Numbered from the stretch's first letter, positions 27,008-36,139 are shown. The stretch is 64,000 bases of DNA from Lactococcus formosensis (GCF_018403745.1 NZ_BOVP01000008.1:1-64000), one strand, 5' to 3'. Program-made: numbers and translations. The notes: generated from the letters alone by a model not told the origin.

Positions 27008-28201
27008 ATGAAAAAAATTTCACCAAGCCTGACCTTATTGGCTTTAGCCATCAATGCCTTTGCCATAGGCTCAACAGAATTCATCAGTGTTGGTCTTATG
27101 CCGATGATTGTGAACACTTTTAATATCAATTTATCTCAAGCAGGCCTCACCGTTTCTTTATACGCTTTAGGCGTAACTCTTGGAGCACCTCTCCTTACGA
27201 TTGTTACAGGCACATGGAATCGTCGCTCATTAATGTTAGCTATTATGCTTCTCTTTATTAGCGGAAATCTCTTATCCGCTTTTGCTCCAACTTTCCTCCT
27301 GCTCTTAGTTGGACGTATTCTAGCAGCGTTAGCACATGGTATCTTTATGTCGGTGTCAACACTTATTGCCGCAAATGTTGTTCGCCCTGAAAAACGTGCT
27401 TCTGCTATTGCCTTAATGTTTACTGGGCTTACTGTAGCAACGGTTATTGGCGTTCCTTTAGGAACTTTCATCGGGCAACATTCAACCTGGCATATATCCT
27501 TTATCTTTATTGCCGTAATTGGATTGATTGGATTATTAGCGAGCATCTTTTTAATTCCAACAAATCTCCCTATTCCAGGTAAAGTAAACTTAAGTGGCTT
27601 TGCAAGAATTTTCCGCAATAAATATATTATGACCTCTTTCTTCATTACTGCTTTTGGTTATGGAGGCACGTTTGCTGCTTATACTTACTTAGCGCCTTTA
27701 TTAGAAGATACCTTTAATTTCAGCTCAAGTACTGTTGTTGTCGTTCTGGTCGCTTACGGTATAATGGTAGCAATCGGTAATACTATCGGTGGACATTACT
27801 CAAATAAAAAGATTTTACCTGTATTACTCAAAATGTTTGGTGCTTTGACTGTAAGTTTGCTTATTCTTTTTGTTGCAGCATCAATGGCATCTCAGTGGCT
27901 GGGGTTGCTCGCAACGCTTTTACTCGGTTTATTTGCCTTCATGAACGTCCCTGGTTTACAACTTTATGTCGTGCAGTTGGCTGAAAAATTCACTCCTCAA
28001 GATATTACTCTTGTTTCAGCTTTTAATATTTCAGCTTTTAACATCGGTATTACTCTCGGTTCATTTGCCGGTGGCGAGGTAGCGAAAGCAAGTAGTGTTA
28101 TCTATACACCACTTGCAGGGATTGTTATTGTCCTCCTTGCTATGCTTCTCATTATTGGGGCTCAAAAACAATCCATCGGAATCAGATCTCTCCAAGATTA
28201 A
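27008..28201 (+). CDS. MFS transporter (DHA1, YdhP/AraJ-like)
   Basis: The 397-aa membrane protein has about 12 predicted helices. The N-terminal NAFAIGSTEFISVGLMPMI is the signature of the YdhP/AraJ branch of DHA1 efflux pumps, with SLYALGVTLGAPLLT in helix 2 and NVVRPEKRASAIALMFTG after helix 4. The exported compound is not known. It is co-transcribed with the aldo/keto reductase and ends at a strong terminator, so the pair probably forms an inducible stress or drug-response unit. Confidence 0.88.
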   Translation: MKKISPSLTLLALAINAFAIGSTEFISVGLMPMIVNTFNINLSQAGLTVSLYALGVTLGAPLLTIVTGTWNRRSLMLAIMLLFISGNLLSAFAPTFLLLLVGRILAALAHGIFMSVSTLIAANVVRPEKRASAIALMFTGLTVATVIGVPLGTFIGQHSTWHISFIFIAVIGLIGLLASIFLIPTNLPIPGKVNLSGFARIFRNKYIMTSFFITAFGYGGTFAAYTYLAPLLEDTFNFSSSTVVVVLVAYGIMVAIGNTIGGHYSNKKILPVLLKMFGALTVSLLILFVAASMASQWLGLLATLLLGLFAFMNVPGLQLYVVQLAEKFTPQDITLVSAFNISAFNIGITLGSFAGGEVAKASSVIYTPLAGIVIVLLAMLLIIGAQKQSIGIRSLQD

Positions 28202-28205
28202 AATA

Positions 28206-28239
28206 AAAAAGCTCCTAGTCTTCTTCTAGAGCTTTTTTA
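28206..28239 (+). terminator. Terminator after the MFS gene
   Basis: AAAAAAGCTC-CTAG and CTAG-AGCTTTTTT arms form an A/T-flanked stem with a U run on the plus strand. Confidence 0.75.
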
Positions 28240-28279
28240 TTAAAACTGAAAAAATCTATTTCCCCTTCATCTTGTACTC

Positions 28280-28288
28280 TGCTATAAT
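28280..28288 (+). promoter_or_regulatory. Extended -10 of recX (leaderless)
   Basis: TGC-TATAAT ends 6 nt before the recX ATG at 28295. Confidence 0.7.
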
Positions 28289-28294
28289 AAAGTT

Positions 28295-29128
28295 ATGATA
28301 AAAATCAAGGAAATCACAAAACTCAAAAAGCTTTATAAAGTTACGCTGACAGAGTCTTTTTCATATAAGGAATGGGAAGAGGCTAGAGATAAAATCTACG
28401 TCTGTGAGGATACAATTGTAAAATATATGCTAACACGAGATAAGGTCCTTCCTACAGATGAACTGGAGCAATTATTAGCTTTTGACAATTTTGCACAAGG
28501 TAAATCCTTAGCCCTTTACTTTATTTCCTTCAAAGCTAGGACATCGTCAGAAGTCAAGAAATATCTCTATGACCATAATATTCAGTCGGCTCAAGTAGAA
28601 GATATCATTGATAACCTTACTAAAAACGGTCTCCTTAATGACCAAGCTTATATTGAAAGTTATATTCAAGGAAAAGTTCGTACAGCAAGTGCTGGACCTT
28701 ATCAGATCAAACAAAAACTCCATCTGAAGGGACTAGATTTGCAACTTATTGATGAAGGGATAACCCAAGTTTTCAATGAAGAAAAACAAATTGATGTGGC
28801 TGTCACTCTTGCGGAAAAAATAGTCCGGCAAAAAGCAAGCCGCCTCACTCTTCAACAGCTCAAACAAAAAGTCACACAAAGCCTCACTGCTAAGGGATTT
28901 TCTTACGCCATTAGTACCATCGCTCTTGAAAGTTTAGAACTTGAAGCGGATGAAGAAAATGAGTTAGAACTCCTTTACACTGAACTCGACAAAAGCGCGC
29001 GTAAATACAGTAGAAAATACGAAGGCTATGAGCTTAAGCAACGCATCACCCAAGCCTTAGCCCGTAAAGGTTTTGACTTTAGTGATATTTCTCGCGCAAT
29101 TCGAGACTATGATTTTGAAGAGGAATAA
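28295..29128 (+). CDS. recX: Recombination regulator RecX
   Basis: The 277-aa protein has the repeated three-helix RecX modules, for example LYFISFKARTSSEVKKYL, IIDNLTKNGLLNDQAYIESYI and VTQSLTAKGFSYAIST, with a further copy at the C-terminus. Gram-positive RecX proteins are longer than the E. coli one. RecX modulates RecA filaments. The -10 element leaves no room for a ribosome-binding site, so the mRNA should be leaderless. recA is not in this window. Confidence 0.92.
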   Translation: MIKIKEITKLKKLYKVTLTESFSYKEWEEARDKIYVCEDTIVKYMLTRDKVLPTDELEQLLAFDNFAQGKSLALYFISFKARTSSEVKKYLYDHNIQSAQVEDIIDNLTKNGLLNDQAYIESYIQGKVRTASAGPYQIKQKLHLKGLDLQLIDEGITQVFNEEKQIDVAVTLAEKIVRQKASRLTLQQLKQKVTQSLTAKGFSYAISTIALESLELEADEENELELLYTELDKSARKYSRKYEGYELKQRITQALARKGFDFSDISRAIRDYDFEEE

Positions 29129-29211
29129 ATCAACTTTCTGTATTAAAAGCATTTCCCATTTTCCACCTCAAAATTGTGTTATGATATAATAAAAGCAAGA
29201 CTGGAAAGCAT

Positions 29212-30060
29212 ATGACACAATCTCTCATCACACGTATCAACTCTTATTACGATAACCTCAGTAAATCTGATCAAGCCATTTCAAATTACTTGATTGAAAA
29301 TATGGACAGCGCCGCGCGCTTATCCATTCAAGAATTCGCAAAGAACACTAAAGTATCTACTGCAACTATTTCGCGGTTTGCTAAAAAAATCGGCTTTGAT
29401 TCTTTTCAAGATTTAAAGTTAGCTATCCACAGTACCGAAAAATTTAAATCCGATAACTTTTTCAGCGAACTCTCGCCAGAAGATAGCTATAAAGATATCC
29501 TTGCCAAAAATTTTACAAGTAATATTTCTTCTCTCAATGCAACATTGCAGCTGATAGAGAGTGATACTTTGGATAAGGTTATGAATATCCTCTTATCCAC
29601 CAAAACTTGTGGTTTTTTTGGTCTGGGTGGCTCTAATGCCGTTGCTTTAATTGCTTACCATAAATTTTTGCGTATGCCACTACAAACGGTATATCATCAG
29701 GATTTTCACTATCAACAAATGTTAGCCTCCAAACTGACAGAAAAAGACTGTGCTTTCGTTATTTCGCATACCGGTAAAAACAAAGATACGCTGAAAATAG
29801 TTGATATTCTGAAGAACAATCACGTTCCTGTGATTGCTATCACCTCATTTGCGAACTCAGCCTTGGTGAAAAAAAGTGATTTGGCACTTATTTCAATATC
29901 TGAGGAAATATCTTTTCGACCCGAAGCTGTTGCTTCAACCGTCTCCCAAATTAGCCTTCTAGATGCCATTTTTTTGATGTATGGCATGAAAGCTCAAGAT
30001 TCGATTGAAGATACTTTGGAAAACATTCGAGAAGTTATCAGCCAAACCCGTTTAAATTAA
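29212..30060 (+). CDS. MurR/RpiR-family transcriptional regulator
   Basis: The 282-aa protein has an N-terminal HTH_6 domain (about 1-77, with SIQEFAKNTKVSTATISRFAKKIGF) and a C-terminal SIS sugar-phosphate domain (about 125-255, with FFGLGGSNAVALIAYHKF and VISHTGKNKDTLKIV). Such regulators answer to phosphosugars. No sugar operon is adjacent, so its target is unknown. TATAAT lies at 29185-29190 and a weak GGAAAG site precedes the ATG. Confidence 0.88.
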   Translation: MTQSLITRINSYYDNLSKSDQAISNYLIENMDSAARLSIQEFAKNTKVSTATISRFAKKIGFDSFQDLKLAIHSTEKFKSDNFFSELSPEDSYKDILAKNFTSNISSLNATLQLIESDTLDKVMNILLSTKTCGFFGLGGSNAVALIAYHKFLRMPLQTVYHQDFHYQQMLASKLTEKDCAFVISHTGKNKDTLKIVDILKNNHVPVIAITSFANSALVKKSDLALISISEEISFRPEAVASTVSQISLLDAIFLMYGMKAQDSIEDTLENIREVISQTRLN

Positions 30061-30091
30061 AATATAAAGTTAATGATAAAGGAGGAGCAAA

Positions 30092-30400
30092 ATGGCATTT
30101 ACTGAAACAAAAGGACGCTATGCAAGCTATGGAACTGTATCCAGCATTCCTGGTGAAATCATTGACAGTTTTTGGTTCATCATTGACAATCAGCTAAAAG
30201 GCGTTATCCCGCTTGAGCCTCTTATCAATTTTGAATTGCTCAACCAAAAAGGACTACTTTCCGTGAAATTTTCACAGCCTCACAATCCTTTAACTGTTAC
30301 GGTTGATTTCCAATACCCTTTTAATACTTCTTGGCCACGTCATTTCCATGCTGTTGATAATAACGGTAAGGAAACTATCATCTCTTCACAAGAACGTTAA
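30092..30400 (+). CDS. DUF960 family protein
   Basis: The 102-aa protein matches DUF960 (PF06124), found in lactobacilli, streptococci and staphylococci: RGRYASYG-type start (GRYASYGTVSSIPGEIIDSFWFIID), then KGVIPLEPLINFEL. No function is known and no catalytic motif is visible. It has a strong AAGGAGG site and follows the RpiR-type gene by 31 nt, so the two may share a transcript. A terminator shared with the converging phosphoesterase follows. Confidence 0.8.
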   Translation: MAFTETKGRYASYGTVSSIPGEIIDSFWFIIDNQLKGVIPLEPLINFELLNQKGLLSVKFSQPHNPLTVTVDFQYPFNTSWPRHFHAVDNNGKETIISSQER

Positions 30401-30402
30401 AT

Positions 30403-30435
30403 AAAAGTCTCCAGATAAAATTCTGGAGACTTTTT
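30403..30435. terminator. Bidirectional terminator
   Basis: AAAAGTCTCCAG and CTGGAGACTTTTT form a 12-bp stem between converging genes. Confidence 0.8.
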
Positions 30436-31201
30436 AAATTTCGTAATAGACAATTTCTGGAGGGACACCAAACCTGATTGGTAAAAAAGTTAGCCCGATA
30501 CCGGCATTGACAAAAAGTTTTGTGCCGTTGCCTAACGAGTATAAGCCGGAATCATAAGTCTTCGATCCATCATTACGTAAGCGCAAACTACCAAGGCGAA
30601 TTTGCCCTCCGTGGCTATGACCTGCAATAACTAAATTATATTTTTCAGGAAACTCCACTTGCAAAATCGTATCTGGCTCATGAATCATTAAAATTGAAAA
30701 ATCGGCTTGCTCAGGAACCATACTAAAATTTGGTTGTCCTTCGCGTAAATCATCAAGTCCCGTTAAGGATACAGCCCCTGACGTAAGCGATTGATTGGTA
30801 AGTACAGTAAAACCAGCTTCCCTTAGAAAAGTTTTTATATAGTTCGCATTTCCTTCATCTGAAAAATCATGATTACCCAAAATCGCAAATTTTCCCAAAG
30901 GAGCTTTAAGTTCTACTAAAATTTCTTTTACCTTATCGATATCATGCGCTTGTGCCCAATCGACTTTATCAAATAAGTCGCCTGTGAACAAGATCAAATC
31001 AGGTTGTGTTTTTTTTATGTGTTTTGAAAATTTTAAAAAACGGCGTGGGTGGGTATGCCAATTAAAATGTGTATCCGTAAAGTGTGCAACTCTCAGCCCG
31101 GCTGTGTTTGAAATTGTCACTTGTCGCACACGCATAAAATGTGGTTCAACGAAAATCCCATAAGCCAAAAGGCAAAAAAGTAAAATTATAATCCATGTCA
31201 T
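30434..31201 (-). CDS. Membrane-anchored metallophosphoesterase
   Basis: The 255-aa protein has an N-terminal membrane helix (IIILLFCLLAYGIFV) and the full calcineurin-like metal site: HFTDTHFNWH, LFTGDLFD, ILGNHDF, and GHSHGGQI near the C-terminus. It resembles YkuE-type phosphoesterases; the substrate is unknown. A TGGTAAAAT element ends 6 nt before the ATG, implying a leaderless mRNA. Its 3' end meets the terminator shared with the DUF960 gene. Confidence 0.88.
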   Translation of the reverse strand: MTWIIILLFCLLAYGIFVEPHFMRVRQVTISNTAGLRVAHFTDTHFNWHTHPRRFLKFSKHIKKTQPDLILFTGDLFDKVDWAQAHDIDKVKEILVELKAPLGKFAILGNHDFSDEGNANYIKTFLREAGFTVLTNQSLTSGAVSLTGLDDLREGQPNFSMVPEQADFSILMIHEPDTILQVEFPEKYNLVIAGHSHGGQIRLGSLRLRNDGSKTYDSGLYSLGNGTKLFVNAGIGLTFLPIRFGVPPEIVYYEI

Positions 31202-31207
31202 TGCTTT

Positions 31208-31216
31208 ATTTTACCA
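31208..31216 (-). promoter_or_regulatory. Extended -10 of the phosphoesterase gene (leaderless)
   Basis: TGG-TAAAAT on the minus strand ends 6 nt before the ATG. Confidence 0.6.
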
Positions 31217-31249
31217 CATTCATTTTTTTTATTCTTCATAAGAATTCCA

Positions 31250-31286
31250 CAAAATAAAAGTAGGGTATATTTCCCTAGCTTTTTAT
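31250..31286 (-). terminator. Terminator of the DUF5648 protein gene
   Basis: AAAGCTAGGG pairs imperfectly with CCCTACTTTT on the minus strand, followed by an A/U-rich tail. Confidence 0.5.
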
Positions 31287-32495
31287 TTACGGTATCCTAA
31301 CAGATATTTGAGCAACTCCATCAGCTGTAGGCAACCCTGCTTTCCAATAAGTATCCCAGTTTAATCCAACAGGAAGTTGAGATGTACCAGTAATTGTAAA
31401 ATCAGATGAATCAATATTGCCGTTCAACCATTTAGCTGTCAGTCCTACCCAGTTATTGTCTGTATCATTCCATAACGTCATTCCTTTTTCACTAGTTTGT
31501 ACGTCTAAAAATTGTGCATTAACGCTGTCTCCTCTAATACGGGCAGAACCTCCGACATTCGCAATCAAGTGATTTCCCCAACTTGTAGCAACATAATTTT
31601 TATCAAAGTCTGGCGCGTAAGCTGTTCCAACTAAGCTTCCGTTCACATAAAAGCCTACAGCCTTAGAAGCTTCATAATATGCTATTTCAATCTTCGTCCA
31701 CTGATTGAGTACGGCAGGCGGTCCATAAGAGGTATAAATATGAGAGCTTCCATTAATATTTTCGCTCATATAAACAGGCTTTCCTGCAGCTGATCCCGCA
31801 TGGAAACTAGATTCCTTATCTACCTGAACCCCAAAGCTTATCGCATGCTCACCTGTACCATTAAGCGTGAATTTCGCCTGATATCCTGTTCCTGCTCCTG
31901 CTAATTTAACATTTCCAGATATAAAAGCTGTTTTAGGACCATTTAAAGGAAGATTCAATGCTGGAGAGCTTCCGTCTTTAGGTAAGGCATACCAAGAAAT
32001 CCCTTCATATTTCCAACCCCGAGATACTAAAACTTTCTTTTCATAAGTATCCATTGTAGAATGATGGGCACCAATACCTGCAGCAGGATTATAGAGACGA
32101 TAAACTGGTTTATCTCTATTCGTTGCAGAGTAAAAAGCAATCCCTTCTGCTCGCCAACCATGTTTACTCGTCAGCACTTTTACTTCATAGCTGTCTTTGG
32201 TATACAAATGTTCTCCAGATTTAGGATTATATACACGGAAAACAGTATCACCCGATACAGGGGCCGCCCATGCAATCCCTTCATATTTCCAATCTTTTGA
32301 TAGTTTAGGAAGTCTATTCTTTTCATTTACATCTGCAGTATGCAAATGTTCCATATTACGGGTATTGTAAAGCCGATAAATTGGCTGACTCTGAGGACTA
32401 TCCGCCATCACACTATCCTTGTTTATCCCCCCCAGAAAGAGAAACAAAGATAAGACGAACCACATCCCTAAAACTATTTTGAAATACTTCCTCAC
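31287..32495 (-). CDS. Secreted protein with DUF5648 repeats and a LamG-like C-terminus
   Basis: The 402-aa protein has an N-terminal signal or anchor (VLGMWFVLSLFLFLGGI). Three tandem repeats of about 45 residues follow (roughly 38-175), each with the pattern YRLYN-x-EHLHT/YT-x-GWKYEGIAW, matching DUF5648 (PF18885) as found in lactic acid bacterial surface proteins. The remainder (about 185-402) looks like a LamG/concanavalin-type beta-sandwich, with NQWTKIEIAYYE and VGFYVNGSLVG strands. A glycan- or surface-binding role is likely. No LPXTG anchor is seen. Confidence 0.75.
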   Translation of the reverse strand: MRKYFKIVLGMWFVLSLFLFLGGINKDSVMADSPQSQPIYRLYNTRNMEHLHTADVNEKNRLPKLSKDWKYEGIAWAAPVSGDTVFRVYNPKSGEHLYTKDSYEVKVLTSKHGWRAEGIAFYSATNRDKPVYRLYNPAAGIGAHHSTMDTYEKKVLVSRGWKYEGISWYALPKDGSSPALNLPLNGPKTAFISGNVKLAGAGTGYQAKFTLNGTGEHAISFGVQVDKESSFHAGSAAGKPVYMSENINGSSHIYTSYGPPAVLNQWTKIEIAYYEASKAVGFYVNGSLVGTAYAPDFDKNYVATSWGNHLIANVGGSARIRGDSVNAQFLDVQTSEKGMTLWNDTDNNWVGLTAKWLNGNIDSSDFTITGTSQLPVGLNWDTYWKAGLPTADGVAQISVRIP

Positions 32496-32585
32496 TTTTC
32501 TCTTCTACTCCTTAAATTTTTTTCATTCCTATATAAAGCTTAACATAAAGAACTGAGCAAGTAAAATATTCTTGGAAGAACAAAA

Positions 32586-32606
32586 AAACACCCGAAGGTG
32601 CTTAAT
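32586..32606 (-). terminator. rpsR operon terminator
   Basis: GCACC-TTCG-GGTGT reads on the minus strand with a tetraloop and a following U run. Confidence 0.75.
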
Positions 32607-32612
32607 TATTTC

Positions 32613-32858
32613 TTAGTTTTCGTCAGAAGCTACGAATGGCAAGAGAGCCATAACACGTGCGCGTTTGATAGCTGTAACCACTTTACGTTGGTTTTTAGCT
32701 GAAGTACCAGTTACGCGACGTGGCAAGATTTTACCACGTTCTGAGATAAAACGTTTCAAGAGTTCAGTGTCTTTGTAATCAACAACTTCGATTTTGTTAG
32801 CTGCGATAAAGTCAACTTTTTTACGGCGTTTGAAGCCACCACGTTTTTGAAAAGCCAT
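32613..32858 (-). CDS. rpsR: 30S ribosomal protein S18
   Basis: The 81-aa basic protein is S18, with [24 protein letters not shown] and the ending [12 protein letters not shown]18 binds S6 in the 30S platform. It is the last gene of rpsF-ssb-rpsR, a very common arrangement. A 119-nt gap with a long hairpin separates it from ssb. An AAGGAG site precedes the ATG. Confidence 0.97.
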   Translation of the reverse strand: MAFQKRGGFKRRKKVDFIAANKIEVVDYKDTELLKRFISERGKILPRRVTGTSAKNQRKVVTAIKRARVMALLPFVASDEN

Positions 32859-32891
32859 AGTGTGTTTCTCCTTATATTATTGTAAGATGTT

Positions 32892-32934
32892 GTTGAGTAG
32901 AAAAGTCAATACGGATACCGCTTTTATACTCAAC
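32892..32934 (-). promoter_or_regulatory. Long hairpin between ssb and rpsR
   Basis: GTTGAGTA-G-AAAAG (32892-32905) pairs with CTTTT-A-TACTCAAC (32921-32934), 13 pairs and one mismatch, with a 15-nt loop. No U run follows on the minus strand, so an RNA processing or regulatory role is more likely than termination. Confidence 0.5.
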
Positions 32935-32977
32935 GAATAGGGCTCAGATAGACTGCCTTGTACAGCTGCCTTACTTA

Positions 32978-33472
32978 TTAGAATGGAAGATCATCATCTG
33001 AGATTTCCATTGGTGAGCCACCAAACGGATCTGCATCACGACCAAAATCAGGTGTTGAATTGCCTGCTGAGCTGTTAGAGCCAGCAAAAGGACGGTTTTG
33101 TGATTGTTGTTGCTGTGGTGCAGAATATGAACCAGAGCCACCTTCACGTGCAGCACGACTTTCAAGCATTTGGAAGTTATCAGCCAATACCTCGGTCACG
33201 TAAACACGTTGACCTTCTTTGTTCTCATAATTTCGTACTTGAATACTACCTGTTACACCAATCAAGGCACCTTTTTTAGCCCAATTTGCCAAATTTTCAG
33301 CAGATTGGCGCCAGATGACACAGTTAATGAAATCAGCTTCACGCTCGCCTTGCGCGTTTTTAAAACGACGGTTAACAGCAATCGTAAATGTAGCAACCGC
33401 AGTATTTTGCGGTGTGTATCGCAGTTCAGGGTCACGCACAACGCGTCCAACCAAAACAACATTATTAATCAT
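32978..33472 (-). CDS. ssb: Single-stranded DNA-binding protein
   Basis: The 164-aa SSB has an OB-fold (about 1-105, beginning [18 protein letters not shown], with [17 protein letters not shown]), a Q/S/G-rich flexible linker and the acidic tip DDDLPF that recruits partner proteins. The full C-terminal tip and place between rpsF and rpsR mark it as the essential replication SSB rather than a competence-only paralogue. Confidence 0.96.
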   Translation of the reverse strand: MINNVVLVGRVVRDPELRYTPQNTAVATFTIAVNRRFKNAQGEREADFINCVIWRQSAENLANWAKKGALIGVTGSIQVRNYENKEGQRVYVTEVLADNFQMLESRAAREGGSGSYSAPQQQQSQNRPFAGSNSSAGNSTPDFGRDADPFGGSPMEISDDDLPF

Positions 33473-33509
33473 GATGTTTCTCCTTTAAATTTGTCCAGCT
33501 AAACTAGAA

Positions 33510-33803
33510 TTAAGCTTCTACTTTAGTGATCATATGACGAAGAATATCGCCGTTAATCTTAGCAAGACGGTCAAATTCGCTCAAAGCTTCTGAATCAGTA
33601 GCAGCTTCAAGAGTTACGATGTGGTAGATACCTTCGCGGAAGTCTTGAATTTCGTAAGCGAGTTTGCGTGTTTCCCAGTCTTTAGACTCAAGATTAGCAG
33701 CACCGTTGTCAGTCAAGATACTATCGAAACGTTCAACGAGGGCTTTCTTTGCTTCTTCTTCAATGTTTGGACGAATAATATAAAGAATTTCGTATTTTGT
33801 CAT
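33510..33803 (-). CDS. rpsF: 30S ribosomal protein S6
   Basis: The 97-aa protein starts [20 protein letters not shown] and contains [22 protein letters not shown], both typical of S6. The frame is open for 22 further codons, but the GGAGGA site just upstream fits this ATG. It is the first gene of rpsF-ssb-rpsR. A 7-bp hairpin in the leader is a candidate S6:S18 feedback site. Confidence 0.96.
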   Translation of the reverse strand: MTKYEILYIIRPNIEEEAKKALVERFDSILTDNGAANLESKDWETRKLAYEIQDFREGIYHIVTLEAATDSEALSEFDRLAKINGDILRHMITKVEA

Positions 33804-33829
33804 TGATTTTTCCTCCTTTTGGACTAATG

Positions 33830-33849
33830 ACACAGGTTGGAGCCTGTGT
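33830..33849 (-). promoter_or_regulatory. Leader hairpin of rpsF, candidate S6:S18 site
   Basis: ACACAGG (33830-33836) pairs with CCTGTGT (33843-33849) about 27 nt before the rpsF ATG. S6:S18-binding leaders are known upstream of rpsF in many bacteria; the exact motif was not verified. Confidence 0.45.
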
Positions 33850-33877
33850 AAGTTATGAGTTTTACTCACAAGTATAT

Positions 33878-33906
33878 ATTCTATCAGATTTAACTACTTT
33901 TTGCAA
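33878..33906 (-). promoter_or_regulatory. rpsF-ssb-rpsR promoter
   Basis: TTGCAA (33901-33906) and extended TGA-TAGAAT (-10 at 33878-33883) have a 17-bp spacer on the minus strand. Confidence 0.7.
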
Positions 33907-33988
33907 GTTGATTTATCTTGCTTTGTGGTTTTATAAAATAAAAAATAACCCTCTGACTCTGCAGAAGATTTCTCAATGTTTTTATTTA

Positions 33989-34201
33989 CTAAGCTACTAC
34001 GTCAAGCACATTAGCTGGAATGTAGCGATACTCACCTTCTTTCGATTGATAATAGCCAAGCTTCTTCACTATAAAGTGTAACTTACAACGACTATCAAAG
34101 CGCTGATATAAGTGGGAAATCTCCCCTTGCTGGCTACGAGTTACGCATACAATTTTTTCTCCCGCGTAAGTTGGAGATACATATTTTGGGGTAAACGTCA
34201 T
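33989..34201 (-). CDS. Small protein of unknown function
   Basis: I do not recognise this 70-aa protein. I start it at MTFTPKY because GGAGG lies 9 nt upstream; the open frame extends 13 codons further. It is mixed alpha/beta, slightly basic, with two cysteines (IVCVTR and SRCKLHF) and several aromatic residues, and no signal or membrane segment. It is a single-gene unit upstream of rpsF, with a weak hairpin and U run after the stop (about 33938-33968). Confidence 0.55.
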   Translation of the reverse strand: MTFTPKYVSPTYAGEKIVCVTRSQQGEISHLYQRFDSRCKLHFIVKKLGYYQSKEGEYRYIPANVLDVVA

Positions 34202-34378
34202 AGAAAACCACCTCCAGATATAGTTGAGATGAAAACGCAATCATCTCTTCTTACATTATAATTCTTTTTAAGCTCTAAAACAAATGTCTAGATTTTCTTA
34301 AGGACGATACAAATCATTAAAAACTCTGTGTTTTTAAACATGGAATTGCATAATTATTCATCTCAGCTAGGCTCCTCC

Positions 34379-34407
34379 TTGACATCCCTCCTAAATTAAT
34401 CTAAAAT
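34379..34407 (+). promoter_or_regulatory. lysP promoter
   Basis: TTGACA (34379-34384) and TAAAAT (34402-34407) with a 17-bp spacer start the riboswitch leader. Confidence 0.75.
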
Positions 34408-34424
34408 ATTCATAAATACTTAAT

Positions 34425-34645
34425 AAACGATAGAGGTCGCAACCAATAATAAGCTAAGCAGAGCTAGAGCATGCTGAGAAGTTTAGCCCAGGAGCGGTTG
34501 CCGAAAGAAAAGTTATGCTCACTAACTTTTCTTGGTTTAACAGGAAACACCTGTTAAACTGTCGTGATCTAATCCTAGACACGATGCGCTATTCGGATGA
34601 AAGATCTTTCTGACGTTTAGCAATCTCTAAGGGATTGCTTTTTGT
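34425..34645 (+). ncRNA. Lysine riboswitch (L-box)
   Basis: The roughly 200-nt leader contains L-box hallmarks: GATAGAGGTCGCAACC near the start, the paired GGAGCGGTTGCCGAAAG, an AAAAGTTA...TAACTTTT arm, a GTTTAACAGG...CCTGTTAAAC arm and the GTCGTGATCTA...TAGACACGAT arm. A terminator hairpin (AGCAATC 34619-34625 with GATTGCT 34633-34639, then T5) follows. Lysine should favour termination and reduce uptake by LysP. Confidence 0.9.
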
Positions 34646-34675
34646 ATTAATATTTATAAATTTAGGAGAGAAGTA

Positions 34676-36139
34676 ATGGATAATACTTCAAATAATGAGG
34701 GAACGCCATCCACGCAAGTTAAACGTGGTCTCAAACACCGTCACTTAACAATGATTGCTTTAGGAGGAACGATTGGTACCGGGTTATTTGTTGCATCAGG
34801 TGCAACAATTTCTCAAGCTGGACCTCTGGGCGCCTTAGTAGCCTATATCGCTATTGGCCTCATGGTTTTCTTCCTTATGACGTCTTTAGGTGAAATGGCA
34901 TCTTATCTTCCAGTGTCTGGCTCTTTTGCATCATTTGCCGACCGTTATGTGGATAAAGCTTTTGGTTTCGCGATGGGTTGGAATTATTGGTTTAACTCAG
35001 CAATTACTGTGGCGGTTGAGGCTGCTACAGTTGGTGTCATTATGCAATTTTGGTTGCCCCATGTGCCTACATGGATATGGTCAACTATCGTAATTGCGCT
35101 TATCCTCTTGGTTAATCTTATTTCAGCTAAGGCTTATGGTGAAGCAGAATTTTGGATGGCGACAATTAAAGTCATCGCTGTTATCGCCTTTATCGTGATT
35201 GGTCTCGCAACAATTTTTGGAATTATGAGTTATAAGCCAGATGTGGCACGCAATCTTTCTGCTGGAGGAAATCATGGTTTTGTCGGTGGTATTGGAGGTA
35301 TGATTGCTGTCTTCATGATTGCAGGCTTCTCTTTCCAAGGTACTGAAATCGTTGGTATTGCAGCCGGTGAATCAGAAAATCCTGAGAAAAATGTTCCCTC
35401 AGCGATTAAACAAGTCTTTTGGCGGATTATTATTTTCTATTTCCTCTCAATATTCGTAATCGGTGCCTTGGTTTACTATAAAGACCCAAGTCTTCTCCGT
35501 GCAGCAACACAAAGTGATATTACTGTTTCTCCATTTACCTTGGTATTTGAACGTGCTGGCTTAGCTGCTGCTGCATCCGTTATGAATGCGGTCATCTTAA
35601 CCTCTGTTATTTCATCTGCCAATTCTTGGTTATATGCTGCTTCTCGCATGCTTTTTGGTATGGCAAAAGAGGGGCATGCACCGAAAATCTTCGCTAAAAC
35701 AAATACAAGCAACGGTGTACCAATTTATGCAATTTTAGCGACTGTTGCCATTGGGCTATTGGCCTTCTTGACAAGTATCTTTGGTACTGAGATTTATTTC
35801 TACTTGGTTGCTGCTTCCGGTTTGTCTGGTTTCTTGGCTTGGATTGGAATTGCTATCTGTCATTTCCGCTTCCGCCGTGCTTTTATTAAACAAGGTCATA
35901 AACTTTCTGAGTTAGGCTACCATGCCAAATGGTTCCCTATTGGGCCAATCATCGCTCTTATTCTTTCAATCATTATCGTTATCGGGCAAATTACTACCGT
36001 AACGATGAATGCGCAAAGCATCATTACGACCTATCTTGCTTTACCTCTCTTCTTGATTTTATATTTCTCTTACAAAATCGTGAAGAAAACAAAACTCATT
36101 CCTCTTGAAGAAGTTGATTTAAGCCGTGATATTGATTAA
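34676..36139 (+). CDS. lysP: Lysine-specific permease LysP
   Basis: The 487-aa APC-family transporter has about 12 helices and the signature RGLKHRHLTMIALGGTIGTGLFVASG near the N-terminus, then SFQGTEIVGIAAGESENPEKNVPSAI. The overall match is to LysP, a lysine-proton symporter. The lysine riboswitch upstream independently supports the substrate. A GGAGAG site precedes the ATG, and a bidirectional terminator separates it from convergent dnaX. Confidence 0.95.
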   Translation: MDNTSNNEGTPSTQVKRGLKHRHLTMIALGGTIGTGLFVASGATISQAGPLGALVAYIAIGLMVFFLMTSLGEMASYLPVSGSFASFADRYVDKAFGFAMGWNYWFNSAITVAVEAATVGVIMQFWLPHVPTWIWSTIVIALILLVNLISAKAYGEAEFWMATIKVIAVIAFIVIGLATIFGIMSYKPDVARNLSAGGNHGFVGGIGGMIAVFMIAGFSFQGTEIVGIAAGESENPEKNVPSAIKQVFWRIIIFYFLSIFVIGALVYYKDPSLLRAATQSDITVSPFTLVFERAGLAAAASVMNAVILTSVISSANSWLYAASRMLFGMAKEGHAPKIFAKTNTSNGVPIYAILATVAIGLLAFLTSIFGTEIYFYLVAASGLSGFLAWIGIAICHFRFRRAFIKQGHKLSELGYHAKWFPIGPIIALILSIIIVIGQITTVTMNAQSIITTYLALPLFLILYFSYKIVKKTKLIPLEEVDLSRDID

